DNA of 5,292 bases. Origin: CAMPJU01 sp046566095 (GTDB lineage: Bacteria > Pseudomonadota > Gammaproteobacteria > Xanthomonadales > Xanthomonadaceae). A model generated the notes under the pieces. That model had not been told where the DNA came from. It did not search any database and was given only the letters and a program-made list of their open reading frames with translations. Positions within the stretch are counted from its first letter, which is position 1. Each line of letters begins with the position of its first letter. Shown in pieces: positions 1-5,045 of the stretch. The stretch covers positions 1-5,292 of the forward strand of contig JBKHXI010000049.1 in the NCBI GenBank assembly GCA_046566095.1, given 5' to 3'. Both the position numbers and the translations under genes were made by a program.

Positions 1-107
1 CCCTGGTCCTGCGCGACCGTGTCGCCCTCCGCGACCAGCACCTCGATCACGGGGACATCGTCGTAACCGCCGATGTCGGGAACGCGCGCTTCCTTGGGTG
101 CGGCCAT
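1..107 (-). CDS. aceF: N-terminal lipoyl domain of a 2-oxo acid dehydrogenase complex component, probably pyruvate dehydrogenase E2 (partial, cut by window edge)
   Basis: Only the first 35 codons are present, from the ATG at 107-105; the gene continues past position 1. The peptide begins MAAPKEARVPDIGGY and continues with VPVIEVLVAEGDTV, the opening beta-strands of a biotinyl/lipoyl attachment domain. The lipoylated lysine motif would lie just beyond the edge. In pyruvate dehydrogenase such a domain carries the swinging lipoyl arm that passes acetyl groups from E1 to CoA. The start is supported by a GGAG at 117-114, six bases upstream. In Xanthomonadaceae both E2 (aceF) and the dihydrolipoamide dehydrogenase (lpdA) can begin with this domain. 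The KEA tripeptide before VPDIG and the length before it fit E2 better from memory, but E3 is not excluded. The lipoyl-domain call is firm; the choice of aceF is moderate. Confidence 0.72.
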   Translation of the reverse strand, partial: MAAPKEARVPDIGGYDDVPVIEVLVAEGDTVAQDQ

Positions 108-235
108 GCCGGGCTCCGGGCTCGATCTTGCGGGGGAAACCCCATTGTCGCCGCCCGCGCCCGCGGGCGCCAACCGGGCGGGCACGGGGTGCGGCGATTG
201 CCGCCGCGCGCACGGGCGGGAAACCGGCCGGAGCC
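108..235. other. Intergenic spacer between the tip-pilin gene and the lipoyl-domain gene
   Basis: This 128-bp GC-rich spacer holds several short dyads: GGGG-GAAA-CCCC at 132-143, a perfect 14-base palindrome GCGCCCGCGGGCGC at 157-170, and GCGGC-GATT-GCCGC at 191-204. None is followed by a T-run in the minus-strand (operon) direction, so no intrinsic terminator is evident. I see no convincing -35/-10 pair for the lipoyl-domain gene. Either transcription ends by a Rho-dependent route or some read-through occurs. The dyads may be chance in sequence this GC-rich. Confidence 0.4.
114..117 (-). promoter_or_regulatory. Ribosome binding site of the lipoyl-domain gene
   Basis: GGAG on the minus strand, six bases before the ATG at 107-105. 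It fixes the start of the partial gene at the left edge. Confidence 0.6.
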
Positions 236-865
236 TCAGTAGCTGATCGTCAGCACCAGGGTGTCGCGGTAGGCGCCCGCCGCCGGATCCTGGCCCGCGG
301 GCACCCGGCCGAACAGGGTGAACCGCGCCCAGCGCTCGCGCCCGGGACCATTGCCGCCGGTGCAGTAGCCGCTGCTGGTGCCGGCTTCGCAGGCCACCGC
401 GATGCCGCCGCTCTGTGTGCCGAAGGCCACGCTGCGCCCGGCATCCAGGAACACGCCGTAGGCCAGGTACTGGCCGGGCCCTGCGATCATCCGCCGCTGG
501 GTGCCGCTGGCGTTGCCCCCCGGCCCCAGGTCCGCCACGAACGGGACCTGCGGCGGCCCGGGGGGCGGCTTGTTGCAGGTCACTTCCACCGTGGTGCTGC
601 CGCTGTCGTTGTGGGCCGTGGCATGGGTGCCGATCGGGTCGTACGGGCCCATCGCCAGGTCGCCGACACTGACGCCGCAGTTGGCGCGCGCCACCGATGC
701 GAAGCCCGACAGCAGGGCCAGCACCGCCAGCCCGCGCCACAGCCGCAGCCACAACACCACGCTGTCGTCGGCGGGGATCATGCGCCGCAGTCTAGCGCGC
801 AGGCCGCGCGCGGGCGCGACGCCGGTCGAGGAATCCCGGGCCGCGTCCTGGATCGTGGAATTCAT
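236..865 (-). CDS. SCPU-domain minor subunit, probable tip subunit of a Csu-type pilus
   Basis: A 209-residue secreted protein with one spore coat protein U domain, the subunit fold of archaic chaperone-usher pili. Residues 1-61 are an unusually long pre-sequence: a basic N-terminal part, then a hydrophobic stretch at about 36-56, with likely cleavage after ARA (residue 61). The mature protein starts Asn-Cys. Cysteines at 63, 97, 159 and 168 could form two disulfides. LAMGPYDP (70-77) and the C-terminal VPAGQDP and GAYRDTLVLTISY match the major pilin. Because Cys63 follows the cleavage site almost directly, there is no N-terminal donor strand, as expected of a subunit that caps the fibre. The ATG overlaps the usher stop (ATGA) and has a strong GGAGGG six bases upstream. 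An internal Met29 (codon at 781-779) has no such site. It is the last gene of the operon. CsuE, the usual tip, has two domains; this one has one. SCPU family is firm; tip role is inferred. Confidence 0.88.
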   Translation of the reverse strand: MNSTIQDAARDSSTGVAPARGLRARLRRMIPADDSVVLWLRLWRGLAVLALLSGFASVARANCGVSVGDLAMGPYDPIGTHATAHNDSGSTTVEVTCNKPPPGPPQVPFVADLGPGGNASGTQRRMIAGPGQYLAYGVFLDAGRSVAFGTQSGGIAVACEAGTSSGYCTGGNGPGRERWARFTLFGRVPAGQDPAAGAYRDTLVLTISY

Positions 866-3234
866 GGCCGGCCCTCCCCGGGCACCAGCGGGCACAGCAG
901 CGGCGGCAGCCGGCGCACGCCCAGGCCGTCGGCGCCGGTCGCCGCCGGCAGCTCCAGCGCACAGCGGGCGGTCTCCTGCCCCGAGGACCACCGCGCCTCG
1001 CAGCGCCCGGCGGGCGCGTCCTCCAGGTAGAAGCGGCCGCTGGCGCCCACCGGCACGCCGAGCGTGCCGGCCGGGCAGCGCAGCTCCAGCAGGCCGCCGG
1101 CGGCGGGCCGGCGACTGCCGTCGGCGACGCCCAGCAGCAGGGTCCCGGACAGCGCCCGCAGCGGGGCGGCGTCGAATGCGACCAGCGCCCCGGCGTTGCG
1201 CGCCACCGCGATCGTGCGCACCGGGTCGCCGGTGCGCCAGGTCACCGGCACGTCCCCGGTCTCGAACTCGATCCGCACCGGGTAGTAGGGCAGCAGGCCC
1301 GTCACCAGCAGTTCGCCGTCGGCGTCGGTGCGGCCGACCGCGCGGTTCTCGCGGCGAACCTCGATCCCCTCCAGGCCGGGCAGCCGCACCAGCGCGAAGC
1401 CGCCTTCCACCGGGCGGATCGCGTGCACGCCGCCGCCGATCGCCACCAGCCCGCCGGACACGGTCAGGCCGGCGCGGCGGCTGCCGTCGACGTCCTGCGC
1501 GTCGAGCGCGTAGCGGACGCGCTCGCCCTGGTACTCGGCGCGGCCGAAGCCGAGGCTGCGGTCCTGCGCGCGCGCCAGGTTCAGGTCCCAGGCCAGTCCG
1601 GTCTCGCCGCGGCGGCCGCGGTTCAGGCCCAGGTTGTAGCCGGTCCCGCCGTCGTCGCGGCGCGCGCCCAGGTTCGCGGTCAGCCGGTCCAGGCTGACCA
1701 CCAGCCCGGCACGCACGGAATGGTCGTCGATGCCGCCGACCCGCTCGCGCGCCGCGCCGAACAGCAGCTGCGCGCGCGGGTGCAGGCGCCAGCTGCCGTC
1801 GAGCCCCAGCCGGCTGCGGTCGGCCAGCAGGCTGCGGTAGCGCACGTCGGTCCAGTTGAGCTGCAGCGCCAGCCGCCCGGGCGGGGTCCAGCCGAGGCTG
1901 GCGTAGAGCTCGCGCTCGGGCCGCGGGAACAGGGCCTGGCCGTCGCCCAGCGCGCGGTAGCCCTCGCCGAAGCGGCGGCCGCCGGCCGAGAACGCGTAGC
2001 GTCGGGTCGCATAGCGGTAGCCCAGCGCCGCGGCGGCGGCGGACGCCTGGTCGCTGCGGCTGGCGGCGTAGGCGGCGTCGACCTCGCCCAGCGGCAGGCG
2101 CAGGGCGGCGCTGGCGCCGGCGTTGCGGAACCCGGCGTCGCCCTCCACCCGCAGGCCCAGGGTGAGCCAGTCGCTCAATCCCCGGCGCCAGAAGGCCGCC
2201 AGCACCGGTTCGTCGACATAGTCGTCGCCGAGCAGGCCGCGCCGCGGCAGGCCGACCCGCAGCGCGTACTCGTCCAGGCCCGCCGCCAGCAGCGCGGTGC
2301 TGCCGTAGTAGGCGGCGCTGGACAGCTCGCGGGTGCCGCCGAAGGGGTCGCGGAACACCAGCCGCAGGTCGTTGCGGCCCTGGGCCACGCCCAGGTCCTC
2401 CAGCGAGAACGGGCCGGCGCCGAGCGTGCGCCGGCCCAGCAGCGCGCCGTTGGCGTAGACCTCGACCGTGCCCGGCGTCTCCAGCACGCCCGACAGGAAC
2501 GGCTGCGGGAAGGTCAGCAGGAACGGGTCCAGGTCGAAGGCGCGCTGCACGCCGATGCCGCCGAGCAGCGCGCCGCCGCCGAGCGGGTCGGGGCTGAGCA
2601 CGGCCTGGTCGCCCAGGCTCCAGCGGCGCAGGCGCTCCGGCTGGTCCAGGTCGAGCCGGGTCAGGCCGCGGCCCCAGCCGTCCACGGGGCTCCACTGGCC
2701 GGTGCTGCGCAGCGACAGGGTGCCGCGCGCCACCGCGCCGTCCAGGAACAGGCCGTGCGCATCGCGGTCGGTACTGGCGGTGGCGGCATAGTTGAGGAAG
2801 GCGGTCAGGCCCGGCGCCACCGCGACCGGCGGGCGCTCGCGCCGGAAGCTGGCGCGCTGCGGCGGCAGCGATTCGGGCCGGCGCAGGATGTCCAGCCGCA
2901 GCGCGGCGCGGTCGATGCTGGCCTGGGCGCCGTGGTTGATCGCGTCGGCGCGCACGTAGCGGCGCCCGTCGATGGTCTCCTCCGGGGTGCCGGCGAGGTC
3001 GACGCCGGCGGCCAGCAGCGCCTCGCGGTCGACCCAGGCCACGCCGTCGCGCACCAGGACCACGGCCACGCCGCTGCACTGGCGGTCCACGCACAGGTCC
3101 AGCAGCAGCAGTTCGCCCCGGTCGCCCGCTGCGCCCGCCTCCTGCTGCGCGCGGCCGGCGGCCGGCAGCAGCGCCACCGCCAGCGCCGCCGCCAGGGCCT
3201 GCGCCAGCGGGAGCCCGCGGCGGACCGGCCGCAT
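862..3234 (-). CDS. Outer-membrane fimbrial usher protein (PapC/CsuD-type)
   Basis: A 790-residue usher that forms the outer-membrane pore through which chaperone-bound pilins are assembled and secreted. A signal peptide spans residues 1-29 (basic MRPVRR, then an Ala/Leu core, cleavage after AGRA). An N-terminal chaperone-binding domain lies at about 40-130, with a Cys48/Cys53 pair. The beta-barrel runs from about 140 to 670, interrupted by the plug domain at about 250-310, recognisable from TVEVYANG, GPFSLEDL, NDLRLVFRDPFGG and the following LLAAGLDEYALRVG. The C-terminal domain (about 695-785) carries cysteines at 720, 745, 758 and 781. The length is close to that of CsuD-type ushers. The ATG shares a base with the chaperone stop (TGATG) and has no clear Shine-Dalgarno, so translation is probably coupled; a GTG lies directly before the ATG in frame. 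The stop overlaps the tip-subunit start by four bases. No frameshift or truncation is seen. Family call is very secure. Confidence 0.95.
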   Translation of the reverse strand: MRPVRRGLPLAQALAAALAVALLPAAGRAQQEAGAAGDRGELLLLDLCVDRQCSGVAVVLVRDGVAWVDREALLAAGVDLAGTPEETIDGRRYVRADAINHGAQASIDRAALRLDILRRPESLPPQRASFRRERPPVAVAPGLTAFLNYAATASTDRDAHGLFLDGAVARGTLSLRSTGQWSPVDGWGRGLTRLDLDQPERLRRWSLGDQAVLSPDPLGGGALLGGIGVQRAFDLDPFLLTFPQPFLSGVLETPGTVEVYANGALLGRRTLGAGPFSLEDLGVAQGRNDLRLVFRDPFGGTRELSSAAYYGSTALLAAGLDEYALRVGLPRRGLLGDDYVDEPVLAAFWRRGLSDWLTLGLRVEGDAGFRNAGASAALRLPLGEVDAAYAASRSDQASAAAAALGYRYATRRYAFSAGGRRFGEGYRALGDGQALFPRPERELYASLGWTPPGRLALQLNWTDVRYRSLLADRSRLGLDGSWRLHPRAQLLFGAARERVGGIDDHSVRAGLVVSLDRLTANLGARRDDGGTGYNLGLNRGRRGETGLAWDLNLARAQDRSLGFGRAEYQGERVRYALDAQDVDGSRRAGLTVSGGLVAIGGGVHAIRPVEGGFALVRLPGLEGIEVRRENRAVGRTDADGELLVTGLLPYYPVRIEFETGDVPVTWRTGDPVRTIAVARNAGALVAFDAAPLRALSGTLLLGVADGSRRPAAGGLLELRCPAGTLGVPVGASGRFYLEDAPAGRCEARWSSGQETARCALELPAATGADGLGVRRLPPLLCPLVPGEGRP
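872..877 (-). promoter_or_regulatory. Strong Shine-Dalgarno deciding the tip-pilin start
   Basis: GGAGGG on the minus strand, six bases upstream of the ATG at 865-863 and inside the end of the usher gene. It favours the long 209-residue product over a start at Met29, which has only GC-rich sequence without a purine box in front of it. Confidence 0.7.
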
Positions 3235-3236
3235 CA
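3232..3236 (-). promoter_or_regulatory. TGATG stop/start junction coupling chaperone and usher translation
   Basis: The chaperone stop TGA (3236-3234) and the usher ATG (3234-3232) share one base. The bases upstream contain no purine-rich ribosome-binding box, so usher translation probably depends on ribosomes finishing the chaperone. Confidence 0.65.
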
Positions 3237-3983
3237 CCGGCCGCAGTGGCGTTCGCCTGCCGGCAGCTCCGCGCGCACCGGCGCGCCTTCGGCCGGCACC
3301 AGTTCCAGCACGCGGGCCGCACGGCAGGCGTGCGCGGGCAATGGCAGGCGCAGCGGCAGTTCCGCGCCCGGCAGCACGTAGCCGATGCCCGGCGCCAGCA
3401 CCGCCAGCTCGCGTCCGGCGGCATCCAGCAGGCGGACCTGCGCGGCCTGCTGCGGCAGGTAGCGCCCGCCCTGGTTGGCCAGCGCCAGCGACAGCCCGTC
3501 CGGCGTGAAGCGCAACGCGCGCAGCACCGGGCGGGGCGGGCCGGCACCGCCGACGAACACCGGCAGGCTGACCTTGGTCAGCATCTGCAGCGCGGTGCCC
3601 GCGGGCGCGGCCGGGTCGGCCTGCTGCATCAGTTCGATCCGGTAGGCGCGTTGCGGGGCGTCGGCGGGGATCGGTTCGAGCGTGCCGACCCGCATCCGCG
3701 CCTCGCCGCGCGCCGGCACCTCCAGGTACTGCGGGTGCAGCACCAGGTCGTCGCTGGGGGTCTGCACCCAGCTGCCGTCGGCGGCCATCTCCCAGCGCAG
3801 CAGCGTCGCCTCGAAGCGCAGCACGCCCTCGCCGTCGTTGCGTACCACCAGCGTTTCCACCACCCGCCCCGGCTCCAGGTGCACGCGCACCGGATCGACC
3901 TGGAACGAGGCGGCCTGCCCGGGCCGCGGGCAAAGCAGGAGCAGGAAGGCCAGCGCGGCGCCGGCCAGGCGGAATGCGTTCAC
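3234..3983 (-). CDS. Periplasmic pilus chaperone (PapD/CsuC-type)
   Basis: A 249-residue periplasmic chaperone that donates a beta-strand to incomplete pilin subunits and delivers them to the usher. The signal peptide is about 1-24 (NAFR, then a hydrophobic core ALAFLLLL, cleavage after PGQA), followed by ASFQVDPVRVHLEPG, the first strand of the N-terminal immunoglobulin-like domain. RAYRIELMQQ (112-121) and TKVSLPVFVGG (136-146) are the conserved F- and G-strand regions; the latter holds the donor strand. The second domain runs from about 152 to 249 and has Cys220 and Cys247, which may form a disulfide. I chose the GTG at 3983 because it gives a compact signal peptide and has AGCAGG seven bases upstream. 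A GTG at 4040 would add 19 residues, but that start codon sits inside the arm of a strong hairpin. It lies 85 bp after the major pilin gene and is coupled to the usher. Family secure; exact start less so. Confidence 0.92.
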   Translation of the reverse strand: MNAFRLAGAALAFLLLLCPRPGQAASFQVDPVRVHLEPGRVVETLVVRNDGEGVLRFEATLLRWEMAADGSWVQTPSDDLVLHPQYLEVPARGEARMRVGTLEPIPADAPQRAYRIELMQQADPAAPAGTALQMLTKVSLPVFVGGAGPPRPVLRALRFTPDGLSLALANQGGRYLPQQAAQVRLLDAAGRELAVLAPGIGYVLPGAELPLRLPLPAHACRAARVLELVPAEGAPVRAELPAGERHCGR

Positions 3984-4006
3984 GGATGGGCCTGCTGCGG
4001 TCTTGC

Positions 4007-4044
4007 GCCGGTGCGCCGCGCCGCTCCATGCGCGGCGCACCGGC
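4007..4044 (-). repeat. Perfect 14-bp inverted repeat (intercistronic hairpin) between pilin and chaperone genes
   Basis: Arms GCCGGTGCGCCGCG (4007-4020) and CGCGGCGCACCGGC (4031-4044) are exact reverse complements around a 10-base loop. In the operon transcript the stem would form 24 bases after the pilin stop and end 23 bases before the chaperone GTG. No U-run follows on either strand, so it is not a standard intrinsic terminator. Such stems between a highly expressed pilin gene and its assembly genes can protect the upstream mRNA from 3' decay or cause partial termination; that role is inferred here. It could also be a copy of a dispersed REP-like repeat. Confidence 0.75.
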
Positions 4045-4068
4045 CTTCGATCCCTAGGGGACTGCGGA

Positions 4069-4569
4069 TCAGAAGGTGATGGTGGCCGTCACGGTGTCGA
4101 TGTAGTTGCCGACCGGCGCGTTCTGGCCGGCGGGGATCACGCCGTGGACGGTCACGTTGTTCCAGGCCGCGTTGGTGGCGGTGTAGGTGTAGGTGTTGGT
4201 GCCGGTCGCGCAGCCCCAGGGAGTGCTGGTGCCGGCCGACTGGTACAGACCATAGCCCAGCGTATTGCTGCCGTCGGACATGGCGCGGGTGGTGCAGTCG
4301 CCGCCGCCGCCGTTCAGGCCGGCGTCCAGGGCGATCGGTGCGCTGGTGCCGTTGGTGCAGCGGACCCGGATCGTGGTGGTCCCGGTGGCGGCGGTATCGG
4401 TGGTGGGGTCGTAGGAACCGAAGGCCAGGTCGTTCGGGGCCTCGATGCGACAGGTCTTCACCACGGTGGCGGTGACATCGAAGCTGTCCGATGCGCTCTG
4501 GGCGGCGGCATCGGTGGCCAGGCCGAGGCCGGCGAGCAGCAGGGCGGAAGCGAGGGCGGTGCGGATCAT
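4069..4569 (-). CDS. SCPU-domain major pilin subunit (CsuA/B-like)
   Basis: A 166-residue secreted structural subunit of an archaic chaperone-usher pilus, exported to the periplasm and polymerised by donor-strand exchange. The signal peptide is 1-23 (MIRTALASALLLAGLG..., cleavage after DAAA). The mature N-terminus carries SFDVTATVV (29-37), alternating hydrophobic residues that would serve as the donor strand for the neighbouring subunit. Cysteines 40, 71, 92 and 120 could give two disulfides. LAFGSYDP (48-55), the IPAGQN turn (145-150) and the C-terminal GNYIDTVTATITF complete the spore coat protein U pattern. The length is typical of single-domain members. The ATG has GGGGA eight bases upstream. 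It is the first gene of the operon, followed at 85 bp by the chaperone, with a strong hairpin between that may favour its expression. Which pilin is the main shaft subunit is inferred from position and the complete donor strand. Confidence 0.93.
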   Translation of the reverse strand: MIRTALASALLLAGLGLATDAAAQSASDSFDVTATVVKTCRIEAPNDLAFGSYDPTTDTAATGTTTIRVRCTNGTSAPIALDAGLNGGGGDCTTRAMSDGSNTLGYGLYQSAGTSTPWGCATGTNTYTYTATNAAWNNVTVHGVIPAGQNAPVGNYIDTVTATITF

Positions 4570-4577
4570 GTTCGGTA

Positions 4578-4582
4578 TCCCC
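4578..4582 (-). promoter_or_regulatory. Ribosome binding site of the major pilin
   Basis: GGGGA on the minus strand, eight bases before the ATG at 4569-4567. A modest but well-placed purine box. Confidence 0.5.
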
Positions 4583-4644
4583 GGAGCGAAAGGAAGCGGC
4601 AGTCCCGCGACCGGGCCCCTGGGGGCAGTGCGGGATGGTGGCGG

Positions 4645-4673
4645 ACCCTACGAAACCGCGACGCCGGTCGCAA
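4645..4673 (-). promoter_or_regulatory. Candidate sigma70-type promoter of the pilus operon
   Basis: On the minus strand TTGCGA (4673-4668) and TAGGGT (4650-4645) are separated by exactly 17 bases. They match the -35 consensus at four of six and the -10 at three of six positions. Transcription would begin near 4638, giving a leader of roughly 70 bases. A/T tracts lie further upstream, at 4698-4703, 4707-4710 and 4727-4732. The -35 falls within the inverted repeat at 4656-4696, so a repressor could compete for it. The match is weak, and an activator-dependent or alternative-sigma promoter is possible. Confidence 0.28.
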
Positions 4674-4703
4674 GATGCGCCTGACCGGTGTCGCGGCTTT
4701 TTT
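4656..4703 (+). terminator. Terminator-like hairpin with T6 tail, plus-strand direction
   Basis: Arms CCGCGACGCCGGTC (4656-4669) and GACCGGTGTCGCGG (4683-4696) pair over all 14 positions with a single G-U, around a 13-base loop. A C and then six T follow at 4698-4703. In plus-strand RNA this is a textbook Rho-independent terminator. On the minus strand the stem has one A-C mismatch and only TTT follows. No plus-strand gene precedes it, so it would stop antisense transcription coming out of the pilus operon, end an unrecognised small RNA, or act instead as an operator dyad over the pilin promoter. Confidence 0.5.
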
Positions 4704-4706
4704 GCG

Positions 4707-4750
4707 TTTTCGGGCATCCCGTCACATTTTTTCGGCATTCCGGTTCAGAT
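4707..4750. repeat. Imperfect 22-bp tandem direct repeat with A/T tracts upstream of the pilin promoter
   Basis: Units at 4707-4727 and 4729-4750 both read TTTTCGG(G)CAT(C/T)CCG followed by a TCA(C/G)AT ending, agreeing in about 18 of 23 aligned columns. The 22-base period is close to two helical turns, so two protein molecules could bind on one face. T-runs at 4698-4703, 4707-4710 and 4727-4732 stand out in such GC-rich sequence and may bend the DNA. A regulator-binding or upstream-activating region is inferred. Confidence 0.4.
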
Positions 4751-4787
4751 TGGGGGGGCACAAGGGGCTTGACGATTTGCGCGCGGG

Positions 4788-4804
4788 GTGACAACGCGCG
4801 TCAC
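4788..4804. promoter_or_regulatory. Small inverted repeat, possible operator
   Basis: GTGAC (4788-4792) and GTCAC (4800-4804) are inverted around a 7-base spacer. The half-sites resemble those of Crp/Clp-family regulators (TGTGA-N6-TCACA), but the spacing is three bases too long when GTGA/TCAC are aligned, so that identity is doubtful. It sits about midway in the divergent intergenic region and could serve either gene. Confidence 0.2.
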
Positions 4805-5035
4805 TGCGCAGCTGAATGCGGGGCCGCGGCAAACGTGACCGAGGGCAGCCCGCGAACGCGTTGGCCTTCACTGGGGAAGGTCGCGCAGGATCACGGCCAC
4901 GATGGAACGGCGCTGCAAATCCTCGGATCCAAAGCGTTTTTTCCGAAAACGGCGACGCCGGCCGCAATTCCATCCGCCCCCGCATGGCCAGATGGGCCCA
5001 CGGGACGAGCGCGCCCCACGCGCCTCGCCCGCACC

Positions 5036-5039
5036 GGAA
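5036..5039 (+). promoter_or_regulatory. Weak ribosome binding site of the divergent secreted-protein gene
   Basis: GGAA six bases before the ATG at 5046, followed by a run of C. Short, but the only purine box near this start. Confidence 0.35.
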
Positions 5040-5045
5040 CCCCCC

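Larger units (their letters stand above)
4570..5045. other. Divergent intergenic region without a supported gene
   Basis: This 476-bp region separates the pilus operon from the divergent secreted-protein gene. Its left half (4640-4804) is structured: candidate promoter, terminator-like hairpin, tandem repeat, a G7 run at 4752-4758 and a small dyad. The right half (4805-5045) is plainer. It has one short hairpin, CGTTTT-TTCCG-AAAACG at 4935-4951, and a near-copy (4945-4967) of the segment at 4652-4673. I found no convincing promoter for the plus-strand gene. Open frames of 80 and 171 codons here look like GC-rich shadows with basic, low-complexity translations. Confidence 0.55.

Noticed and set aside
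1423..3381. 652-codon open frame on the plus strand, antisense to the usher
   Set aside because: Its translation is a low-complexity Ala/Gln/Arg/Val-rich sequence with no domain. The usher on the other strand has a full, recognisable domain series. Long antisense frames are expected at this GC content.
236..3547. 1103-codon minus-strand frame continuous with the tip-pilin gene
   Set aside because: Upstream of the ATG at 865 the frame overlaps the usher and reads as Arg/Ala/Pro-rich noise. The strong ribosome binding site and ATGA overlap place the real start at 865.
3927..3935. Cys18 in the chaperone signal peptide as a lipoprotein site
   Set aside because: The residues before it are Leu-Leu-Leu, so the small residue needed at -1 of a lipobox is missing. 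A signal peptidase I site (PGQA) follows six residues later.
4007..4044. Intrinsic terminator after the major pilin
   Set aside because: The stem is strong but no T-run follows on either strand, so I report it as an intercistronic hairpin instead.
4769..4796. TTGACG at 4769-4774 as the -35 of a plus-strand promoter
   Set aside because: No acceptable -10 hexamer lies 16-18 bases downstream; the sequence there is GC-rich.
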